Notes under the pieces: generated by a model
What the model saw: the letters and a program-made list of their open reading frames with translations, nothing else
The model's database searches: none
What the model was told of the DNA's origin: nothing
Source of the DNA: Chromobacterium violaceum ATCC 12472
GTDB taxonomy: Bacteria > Pseudomonadota > Gammaproteobacteria > Burkholderiales > Chromobacteriaceae
Reading direction: 5' to 3'
DNA: 64,000 nt
Assembly (NCBI RefSeq): GCF_000007705.1
Contig: NC_005085.1
Span: 2,365,752-2,429,751, forward strand
Translations under genes and position numbers: made by a program
Shown here: positions 19,407 through 26,841 of the stretch, piece by piece
How the letters are laid out: each line of letters begins with the position of its first letter
Position numbering within the stretch: position 1 is the first letter of the stretch

Positions 19407-20627
19407 TCAACCGGTATCTGAAAGATCGGGCGCGGCGCGCAGGAATACGCCGCGGTGTTTCAGCAGCCAACGGCGGAAGCTTTCCGCATCCACCGGCGGC
19501 GAAATGAACGACCCCTGGACGATTTCCACGTCCAGTTGCTGGCATAGCCGCCATTCCGACTCCGTCGCCACGCCTTCCGCCACCACGACCAGCCCCAGTT
19601 GCCGGCCGAGCTCGGCGCTGGCGCGCACGATGGATAGATTGGTGGGGTTGCGGGCGGCGTCGATGACGAAGCTCTTGTCTATCTTCAACTCGGTAAAGGG
19701 AATGCGCGACAGCCTATCCATGCTGGCGAAGCCCGTCCCGAAGTCGTCTATCGCCAGCCGCGCGCCTTTCAGCCGCAAGCGGGTCAGCAGCTCCAGCGCG
19801 CGGGTCGGGTTGGCCATCAGGCCGGTTTCGGTCACTTCGACGGTCAGGCGGCTGAAGGGAAAGCCGCAGTCGTTGAGTATCCGTTCGAACTGGGAGACCA
19901 GGGCGATCTCGTTCAGCGACGCCACCGACAGATTGAGCGACATCTCCATCGGCGTCTCGCTGGGCAGCCTGTCCATCGAGGCGGCCGCCTGCTTCAGCAA
20001 TTGCAGGGTCAGCTCGGTGATCAGGCTGGAGTGTTCCGCCAGCTGGATGAATTGCTGGGGGCCGATCAGCCCGAGGCGGGGATGCTGCCAGCGCGCAAGC
20101 ACTTCCGCCGACCGGATTCGTCCGTCGGCCAGCAAGACCTGGGGTTGAAGAAAAGGACGGATCTCGCCCTTGCCGATGGCGGCGCGCAATTCGTCCTCGG
20201 TGGGCGGCGCCACGGCGTGGGTCGGATGGCGAGAGGCGGGCGGAGCCTGGTTGATCAGGCGTTGCAGCGCCTGGTGGTTGATGGGCTTGGGCAGCACGCC
20301 GGCCAGCCACAGATCGTACATGCGGGCGAGTTCCGCCACCGATTCCAGCACGCGCTCGTCGAATCCGCTGGAAATCAGCAGCTTGCCCTGAAAAGCGCGC
20401 TCGCCGAGGTGGCGGACGAATTCGATGCCGTCCATGCGCGGCATGTCCAGGTCGCAGAAGATCACGTCGAAACGGCGGTCGCCGGCATCGAGCTGGATCA
20501 ACGCATCGAGGCCGTCGCTGGCGACGACCACGTTTGCGTAGCCGAGGCGTTGCAACACCATCACGAGGAATTGCTGCGATACGGCATCGTCGTCTACGAC
20601 CAGTATCTGGTGCATCGCCTCTCCCAT
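19407..20627 (-). CDS. Response regulator with EAL cyclic-di-GMP phosphodiesterase domain
   Basis: A 406-residue protein with an N-terminal receiver (ILVVDDDAVSQ, phosphoacceptor in FCDLDMPRMDG, lysine in VLPKP) and an EAL domain from about residue 155. The signature motif reads EVLARW instead of EALARW. The other catalytic blocks are kept: SLNLSVASL, EVTETG, DDFGTGFASM, LKIDKSFV, AEGVATE and QGSFISPP. It should hydrolyse c-di-GMP in response to phosphorylation. MHQILVVDDD, four codons in, is an alternative start. It is the first gene of the REC-EAL / molybdopterin-like / hybrid kinase operon, so the output of this pathway is probably c-di-GMP rather than direct transcription control. Confidence 0.9.
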   Translation of the reverse strand: MGEAMHQILVVDDDAVSQQFLVMVLQRLGYANVVVASDGLDALIQLDAGDRRFDVIFCDLDMPRMDGIEFVRHLGERAFQGKLLISSGFDERVLESVAELARMYDLWLAGVLPKPINHQALQRLINQAPPASRHPTHAVAPPTEDELRAAIGKGEIRPFLQPQVLLADGRIRSAEVLARWQHPRLGLIGPQQFIQLAEHSSLITELTLQLLKQAAASMDRLPSETPMEMSLNLSVASLNEIALVSQFERILNDCGFPFSRLTVEVTETGLMANPTRALELLTRLRLKGARLAIDDFGTGFASMDRLSRIPFTELKIDKSFVIDAARNPTNLSIVRASAELGRQLGLVVVAEGVATESEWRLCQQLDVEIVQGSFISPPVDAESFRRWLLKHRGVFLRAAPDLSDTG

Positions 20628-20709
20628 GACGCCAGCTGGTCATATGGTGTGGATGCTGCAATTATAGTGTCGGACTTCCGGGTGGAAACGGGGCCGCCCG
20701 GGCAGGTGC

Positions 20710-21030
20710 TCAGCTGTCCTGGCCGATGTCCAACTGGCGGATCTTGCCGTTGACATCGAGCTGGAATTTGAAATAAGTGTTGAAATCGCCCCAGCGGTCG
20801 CTGTGGAAGCCGCCATATACGTCCAGGCCGTGGTTTTCCACTCTGTCGATGCTGGTGAAGCGCTCATGTCCCATCGCGTGCTCGCTGAACTTGTGGAAAT
20901 TGGCAGGCAGCCCATCGTCGGTCAGCGTGGCGTCGGCGCTGAACTGCGCCATCCATCCGGCATGGTCGCCGTGCTGCAATGCCTCTATCGCCAGCCGGAC
21001 GGCCGGTTGGGTGAGAATGTCCAGATCCAT
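20710..21030 (-). CDS. SnoaL/NTF2-like small protein
   Basis: A 106-residue protein starting MDLDILTQPAVRLAIEALQHGDHAGWMAQFSADATLTDDG. This is the helix-strand opening typical of the NTF2-like (SnoaL-type, ketosteroid-isomerase-like) fold, and it ends in a strand GKIRQLDIGQDS. A good ribosome-binding site (AGGAGAATCCTA) precedes the ATG. Function cannot be told from sequence, since such proteins can be enzymes or binding proteins. It lies upstream of the REC-EAL gene on the same strand with 82 bases between them. Confidence 0.65.
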   Translation of the reverse strand: MDLDILTQPAVRLAIEALQHGDHAGWMAQFSADATLTDDGLPANFHKFSEHAMGHERFTSIDRVENHGLDVYGGFHSDRWGDFNTYFKFQLDVNGKIRQLDIGQDS

Positions 21031-21395
21031 TAGGATTCTCCTTGATGCAAAACTTTCCCGCTCGGCTCGATTTTCCCGGCAAATGCCGCGCGCGTGGCGA
21101 TATGGCCTTGTTGTCGTCGCGGCGGAAGCATCGAGTCAGGAGCAGTCCCGATAACCTGCAGCTTGAATGCTTTGCCGCGCTATCTGGAATGTCGCGGCAG
21201 CTAAGGTTCCGTCAGTCTGGTGGTGGACGGCAGGCGTGGCAGGCAAAGCCATGCCGGTGGCCATGGCCACAGTACGCTATAGCCAAATAGCCAGGGGATT
21301 TCAATCGCAGGCTTGACCCTGGTCGTGCCGGCAGCCCGGTTTGCCGCTACAATGGCGCCTCGTTGAATAGACACCAACCTGTTACTGGATTTTTT
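21031..21395. other. Divergent intergenic region
   Basis: A 365-bp space between the NTF2-like gene (leftward) and the FAD oxidoreductase gene (rightward). It probably holds both promoters. TACAAT at 21348-21353 is a plausible -10 for the rightward gene, but no matching -35 at standard spacing is convincing. No coding sequence, repeat or RNA gene was recognised. Confidence 0.4.
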
Positions 21396-22997
21396 ATGTT
21401 GCGTATTTCCGAACTGAAACTGCCGCTGGACCATACGCAGGAGGAATTGGCCGACGCCGTCGCCGGTTTCCTGAAGGCGCCGGCGGACGAAGTTCGCGGT
21501 TTCACCGTGTTCAAGCGCAGCTACGACGCGCGCAAAGGCGTGATGAGCCTGGTCTACATCATCGATGTCGACGTAGCCAATGAAGACAAGCTGTTTGCCC
21601 GTTTCAAGGGCGACCGCCGGGTCATGCCCACCCCGGACACCCATTATTACTATGTCGCCCAGGCACCGGAAAGCCTCAAGTCCCGGCCCGTCGTCGTCGG
21701 CTTCGGCCCCTGCGGCATCTTCGCCGCGCTGATCCTGGCGCAGATGGGCTTCAAGCCCATCGTGCTGGAGCGCGGCAAGGAAGTGCGCCAGCGCACCAAG
21801 GATACCTGGGGCCTGTGGCGCAAAAGCGAGCTCAATACCGAATCCAACGTGCAATATGGCGAGGGCGGCGCCGGCACCTTCTCCGACGGCAAGCTGTACA
21901 GCCAGATCAAGGATCCGCGCCATCTGGGGCGCAAGGTGCTGACCGAATTCGTCAAGGCCGGCGCGCCGGAGGAGATCCTCTATCTGGCCCGGCCGCACAT
22001 CGGCACCTTCCGGCTGGTTTCGATGGTCGAGAACATGCGCGCCGAGATCATCGCCCTGGGCGGCGAAATCCGTTTCGAGCAGCGCGTGGACGACCTGATC
22101 CTGGACGGCGACCGCGTGCGCGGCGTCAAGCTGGCCGACGGCGGCGAGGTGTTGAGCGACCACGTGGTGCTGGCGCTGGGCCACAGCGCGCGCGACACTT
22201 TCCAGATGCTGGAGAAGCGCGGCGTGTACATGGAGGCCAAGCCGTTCTCGGTCGGCGTGCGCATCGAACACCCGCAATCGCTGATCGACGCGGCGCGCTG
22301 GGGCAAGTACGCCGGCCACCCGATCCTGGGCGCGGCCGACTACAAGCTGGTGCATCACGCCGGCAACGGCCGCGCGGTGTACAGCTTCTGCATGTGCCCG
22401 GGCGGCACCGTGGTGGCGGCCACCTCGGAAGAGAAGCGCGTGGTCACCAACGGCATGAGCCAGTATTCGCGCAACGAGCGCAACGCCAATTCCGGTTTCG
22501 TGGTCAGCATTTCGCCCGAGGTGGATTATCCGGGCGGCCCGCTGGCCGGGCTGGACTTCCAGCGCGAGCTGGAAAGCAAGGCCTATGAGCTGGGCGGCGG
22601 CGATTACTTCGCTCCGGCGCAGTTGCTGGGCGATTTCATGGCCGGCAAGGCGTCCACCCAGCTGGGTAGCGTGGAGCCGTCGTACAAGCCGGGCGTGACC
22701 ATGACCGACCTCGCGCGCATCCTGCCGGACTTCTGCGTGGAGGCGATGCGCGAGGCGATCCCGCATTTCGCCCGCCAGATCCGCGGCTACGATCTTCACG
22801 ACGCGGTGCTGACCGGCCTGGAAACCCGAACCAGCTCGCCGCTGCGCATCACCCGCGGCGAGGACTTCCAGAGCCTGAACATCAAGGGCCTGTTTCCGGC
22901 GGGCGAGGGCGCGGGCTACGCCGGCGGCATCTTGTCGGCCGGCGTCGACGGCATCAAGGTGGCGGAAGCGGTGGCGAAGGCCATGCTGGGCCAGTAA
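21396..22997 (+). CDS. NAD(P)/FAD-dependent oxidoreductase (COG2509-type)
   Basis: A 533-residue flavoprotein. An N-terminal domain of about 90 residues precedes the dinucleotide fold VVVGFGPCGIFAALILAQMGFKPIVLERG. Then come the NVQYGEGGAGTFSDGKLYSQI segment, a second nucleotide-like block (VLALGHSARDTFQML), FCMCPGG and the C-terminal FAD-closing motif GLFPAGEGAGYAGGILSAGVDGIKVAEA. This is the pattern of the widespread uncharacterised FAD-dependent dehydrogenase family. The ATG at 21396 is chosen over a TTG 11 codons upstream. It is monocistronic, ending at a strong terminator. The substrate is unknown. Confidence 0.85.
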   Translation: MLRISELKLPLDHTQEELADAVAGFLKAPADEVRGFTVFKRSYDARKGVMSLVYIIDVDVANEDKLFARFKGDRRVMPTPDTHYYYVAQAPESLKSRPVVVGFGPCGIFAALILAQMGFKPIVLERGKEVRQRTKDTWGLWRKSELNTESNVQYGEGGAGTFSDGKLYSQIKDPRHLGRKVLTEFVKAGAPEEILYLARPHIGTFRLVSMVENMRAEIIALGGEIRFEQRVDDLILDGDRVRGVKLADGGEVLSDHVVLALGHSARDTFQMLEKRGVYMEAKPFSVGVRIEHPQSLIDAARWGKYAGHPILGAADYKLVHHAGNGRAVYSFCMCPGGTVVAATSEEKRVVTNGMSQYSRNERNANSGFVVSISPEVDYPGGPLAGLDFQRELESKAYELGGGDYFAPAQLLGDFMAGKASTQLGSVEPSYKPGVTMTDLARILPDFCVEAMREAIPHFARQIRGYDLHDAVLTGLETRTSSPLRITRGEDFQSLNIKGLFPAGEGAGYAGGILSAGVDGIKVAEAVAKAMLGQ

Positions 22998-23016
22998 GGC
23001 TTCCATCGTCCATAAG

Positions 23017-23048
23017 CCGCCGCGGACCACGAGCCGCGGCGGTTTTTT
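23017..23048 (+). terminator. Terminator after the FAD oxidoreductase
   Basis: CCGCCGCGG (23017-23025) pairs with CCGCGGCGG (23034-23042), 8-nt loop, followed by six T residues. Confidence 0.8.
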
Positions 23049-23140
23049 ATTTGCCAATGTTTTCGGCGAGCGGACTTTGGCCCGCTCCGCGCGGCTTGGC
23101 TGGCGCGCGCCGGGCCGGACACAAAAACTTAACGGCGCCA

Positions 23141-23169
23141 TTGACACCGGCATTGTTCTGACCTAGATC
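23141..23169 (+). promoter_or_regulatory. Candidate promoter of the GMC-cytochrome-phosphoesterase operon
   Basis: A perfect -35 TTGACA (23141-23146) is followed after 17 bp by TAGATC (23164-23169), a weak -10. CTGAC-CTAG-ATCAA (23158-23171) overlaps the -10 and resembles an FNR/Anr site (TTGAT-N4-ATCAA, with one perfect half). The transcript would have a leader of about 135 nt. This is sequence resemblance only. Confidence 0.35.
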
Positions 23170-23310
23170 AAATCATGCCGTCACAATGACAATATCGCCG
23201 GTCCCGCCATCCTGCGGATGGCCGGCAACCGCGCCCGCAGCCCGCCTGCTTCGCGCCTTCTGCAATGGTATTCGTGGCCTGACTGATTGATCCTTCCCAG
23301 GAGCAAGTCA

Positions 23311-26300
23311 ATGGTGCGAATCGCTACTCCCATCAGTGAAATCAAGGAACATTACGAAGTCGTGGTGATCGGCTCCGGCTACGGCGGCGGCATCGCCGCG
23401 TCGCGGATGGCCAGAGCCGGACGCTCGGTCTGCCTGCTGGAGCGGGGTCGGGAGATCATCCCCGGCGAGTATCCCGACACGCTGGCGGAGGCGACCGAGG
23501 AATTCCAGGTCCATCATCCGGACGGACACCTCGGCTCGCGCACCGGCCTTTACGATTTGCATGTCAACGCGCAGCAGAACGTCATCGTCGGCTGCGGCCT
23601 GGGCGGCACCTCGCTGATCAACGCCAACGTCTCGCTGCAGCCGGAACCGCAGGTATTCGAGGATCCGCGCTGGCCGCAGGGCGTGCGCGATCATGTGGAC
23701 ACGTTGCTGAAGGAGGGGTACGCGCGGGCGCAGCAAATGCTGAAGCCCACGCCTTATCCGGAAGCCGCGCCGACGCTGCCCAAGCTGCAGGCCAACCAAA
23801 AGTCGGGCGAGCGCATCAAGGCCAAGCATACCTTCTACCGCCCGCCTATCAACGTCACCTTCGAGAAACTGCCTAACGATCTCAACCACGTCGGCGTCGA
23901 GCAGAAACCGTGCAATTACTGCGGCGACTGCGTGTCCGGCTGCAACAACCGCGCCAAGAACACCACGCTGATGAACTATCTGCCGGATGCCTGCAACCAC
24001 GGCGCGGAGATTTTCTGCCAGGCGTCGGTGCGCTATCTGGAGCGGGACGGCGACGGCTGGATCGTCCATTACCAGTACGTGGGCACCGGGCGCGAGAAGT
24101 TCGACGCGCCTACGCTGTTCGTCAAGGCGGACATCGTCATCCTGTCCGCGGGCACGCTCGGCTCCACCGAGATCCTGCTGCGCTCCCGCGCCGAAGGCCT
24201 GGCCCTGTCCGACCAGCTGGGCATGCACATGAGCGGCAACGGCGACATCCTGGGTTTCGGCTACAACAACGGCGACAAGATCAACGGCATCGGTTTCGGC
24301 ACGCACTCGGCCAAGGAGATCGGCCCGGTCGGTCCCTGTATCACCTCCATCATCGACATGCGCGACGAGAGCGGCTGGCGGCGGCGCATGGTGATAGAGG
24401 AGGGCTCCATCCCCGGCGCCATCGGCGGCGTGATGGTGCCGGCGATGGCCGCGGCCTCGGCCGAGCTGGGCCAGCCGTCGGAAACCGGCGCGCTGGCCAA
24501 GATCAAGTATGCGGCGCGCGAGGTGGAGAGCGCGCTGCGCGGCCCATATCACGGCGCGATGAACCGCTTGCAGACTTATCTGATCATGAGCCACGACGAC
24601 GGCGCCGGACGGATGGCGCTGGACGATCACGACCAGCTGCGGGTGGACTGGCCCGATGTGGGCGAGCAGCCCAACTTCAAGATCGGCAACGACAGGCTGC
24701 AGGAGGCCACCCACGCGCTGGGCGGCATCTACGTGCGCAATCCGATCTGGACCGACCTGTTCAAGCACAGCCTGATCACCGTCCACCCGCTGGGCGGCTG
24801 CGTGATGGGAGAAGACGCGGAGCAGGGCGTGGTCAACCACAAGGGCCAGGCATTCAGCGGGGCGAGCGGCAGCGCCGTCTATCCCGGGCTGTACGTGACC
24901 GACGGCTCGGTGATTCCCACCTCGCTGGCGGTGAACCCGCTGTTCACCATCTCCGCGGTCAGCGAAAGGGCGATGGCGCTGCTGGCCGCCGACCGCGGCT
25001 GGACGATAGACTACTCGCTTCCGTCCGCGCCTCGCCGCGGGCAGCCGCAGTCGAACAAGCCGGGCATCGAATTCACCGAGACGATGAAAGGCTTCTTTTC
25101 CACCGCTCACCGCCAACCGGCGAGCACGGACCTGGCCGCGTACGAGGCGGCGTATCAGGCCGGCAAGGACGCCGGCTCGGCGATGGGCTTCACCGTCACC
25201 GTGGCCTCGGACGATCTGGACAGGCTGATCGCCGATCCCAGCCATCCAGCCACCATTGTCGGCACGCTGAATGCGCCGGCGCTGTCGCCGTTGCCGCTGA
25301 CGGTGACCCACGGCGTGTTCAATCTGTTCGAGGCGTATCCGCAACAGGTGGGCGAGCGCCACATGAACTACAAGATGCGGCTGACGGCGGAGGATGGCGT
25401 CGAGTATTTCTTCAGCGCGTTCAAGTCGGTGCCCAGCGACCACGGTCCGCTCCAGGCCTGGGCCGATACCAGCACGCTGTACGTGACGGTGTACCGGGGC
25501 GTGGACGATGGAGGCGAGGTGGTCGGCAGCGGCGTGCTGCACATCGAGCCGGCCGACTTCGCGCGGCAGATGACCACGATGAAGGTGCTCAACGTCTCCA
25601 GCGAGGCGGAGCGGCTGAAGCAGCTTGCCCGCTTCGGCGAGTATTTCGCCGGCGTGCTGTGGGAGAGCTACGGCGGGGTGCTGGCGCCCAATGTCTACTT
25701 CAATCCGGACGCGCCGCCGCGCAAGAAGCGCCCGCTCAACGTCTGCGCGCCCGAGGTGGTGTTCTTTCCGACCGAGGACGGCGTCAACCTGCGGCTCACC
25801 CGCTACAACGGCGGCGGCAAGGGCCCGGTGATGCTGGTGCACGGCCTGGGCGTGGGATCGAACATCTTCTCCACCGACACCATCTCCACCAATCTGCTGG
25901 AGTACCTGTACCAGCACGGCTACGACGTATGGCTGCTGGACTTCCGCGTCAGCATCCTGCTGCCGGCGAGCCAGCAGCAGTGGGACGGCGACCAGGTGGC
26001 GCGCTACGACTATCCGGCGGCGATCCGTAGGATACGCGAGGCCACCGGCGCGGCCGACGTGCAGTGCGTGGTGCACTGCTACGGCGCCACCACCTTCTTC
26101 ATGTCCATGCTGGCCGGCCTGGAGGGCGTGAGATCGGTGGTGTGCTCGCAGATCGCCGCCGACATCGTGGTGCCGACCGCCACCCAGGTGAAGACCGGCC
26201 TGCACCTGCCGACGGTGCTGGACAAGCTGGGCGTGTCGTCGTTGACCGCCTACACCGCGTCGGACTCCAACTGGTTCGAGAAATTGTACGACACCGCGTT

Positions 26301-26766
26301 GAAGGGTTACGCGCTGGCGGAGGCGCAGGGCTATTGCAACAACCCGGTCTGCCACCGCATCACCTTCATGTACGCATCGCTGTACCGCCATGAAACCCTG
26401 AACGAGACGCTGCACGACAATCTGCACGAACTGTTCGGCGTGGCGAACATGCGCACCATGGAGCATCTGGCGCGGATGTGCCGCGAGGGGCGGCTGGTGT
26501 CCTTCGACGGCGACGACATCTACATGCCGCACTTCGACCGGTTGCAAATGCCCATTCTGTTCATCAGCGGCGAACAGAACGAGTGCTACCTGCCGGAGAG
26601 CACGGAGCGCACGTTCGACAAGCTGGCGCAGCGCTTCGGTCCTGAGCGTTACAGCCGGCTGGTGGTGCCGGGCTACGGCCACATCGACTGCATGTTCGGC
26701 AAGAACGCGGCGGCCGATGTCTATCCGGCCATCGTCGCGCATCTGGACAAGACCGCAGGCGGCTGA
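23311..26766 (+). CDS. GMC oxidoreductase-alpha/beta hydrolase fusion protein
   Basis: A 1151-residue two-enzyme fusion. The N-terminal part (about residues 1-565) is a cholesterol-oxidase-like GMC flavoenzyme. It has FAD-binding VVVIGSGYGGGIAASRMARAG, the Cys-rich segment CNYCGDCVSGCNNRAK near residue 200, and the active-site pair in HPLGGCVMGED and SLAVNPLFTISAV. A middle beta-rich region follows (about 575-810). The C-terminal part (about 825-1150) is an alpha/beta hydrolase with MLVHGLGVGSN (oxyanion), VVHCYGATTFFM at the nucleophile elbow and a late GYGHIDCM histidine. The elbow carries Cys923 where serine is usual. No signal peptide is seen. The ATG at 23311 follows CAGGAGCAAGTCA. It leads a cytochrome c and a phosphoesterase gene. 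A sterol or other hydrophobic alcohol or ester substrate is inferred. Confidence 0.88.
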   Translation: MVRIATPISEIKEHYEVVVIGSGYGGGIAASRMARAGRSVCLLERGREIIPGEYPDTLAEATEEFQVHHPDGHLGSRTGLYDLHVNAQQNVIVGCGLGGTSLINANVSLQPEPQVFEDPRWPQGVRDHVDTLLKEGYARAQQMLKPTPYPEAAPTLPKLQANQKSGERIKAKHTFYRPPINVTFEKLPNDLNHVGVEQKPCNYCGDCVSGCNNRAKNTTLMNYLPDACNHGAEIFCQASVRYLERDGDGWIVHYQYVGTGREKFDAPTLFVKADIVILSAGTLGSTEILLRSRAEGLALSDQLGMHMSGNGDILGFGYNNGDKINGIGFGTHSAKEIGPVGPCITSIIDMRDESGWRRRMVIEEGSIPGAIGGVMVPAMAAASAELGQPSETGALAKIKYAAREVESALRGPYHGAMNRLQTYLIMSHDDGAGRMALDDHDQLRVDWPDVGEQPNFKIGNDRLQEATHALGGIYVRNPIWTDLFKHSLITVHPLGGCVMGEDAEQGVVNHKGQAFSGASGSAVYPGLYVTDGSVIPTSLAVNPLFTISAVSERAMALLAADRGWTIDYSLPSAPRRGQPQSNKPGIEFTETMKGFFSTAHRQPASTDLAAYEAAYQAGKDAGSAMGFTVTVASDDLDRLIADPSHPATIVGTLNAPALSPLPLTVTHGVFNLFEAYPQQVGERHMNYKMRLTAEDGVEYFFSAFKSVPSDHGPLQAWADTSTLYVTVYRGVDDGGEVVGSGVLHIEPADFARQMTTMKVLNVSSEAERLKQLARFGEYFAGVLWESYGGVLAPNVYFNPDAPPRKKRPLNVCAPEVVFFPTEDGVNLRLTRYNGGGKGPVMLVHGLGVGSNIFSTDTISTNLLEYLYQHGYDVWLLDFRVSILLPASQQQWDGDQVARYDYPAAIRRIREATGAADVQCVVHCYGATTFFMSMLAGLEGVRSVVCSQIAADIVVPTATQVKTGLHLPTVLDKLGVSSLTAYTASDSNWFEKLYDTALKGYALAEAQGYCNNPVCHRITFMYASLYRHETLNETLHDNLHELFGVANMRTMEHLARMCREGRLVSFDGDDIYMPHFDRLQMPILFISGEQNECYLPESTERTFDKLAQRFGPERYSRLVVPGYGHIDCMFGKNAAADVYPAIVAHLDKTAGG

Positions 26767-26841
26767 GGCGGAAGCGCCGGGGCCGCTGTCCGGTCCCGGC
26801 CGCGCCTGGCCATTCGACGCCGTCTTCACAAGGACATCTTC

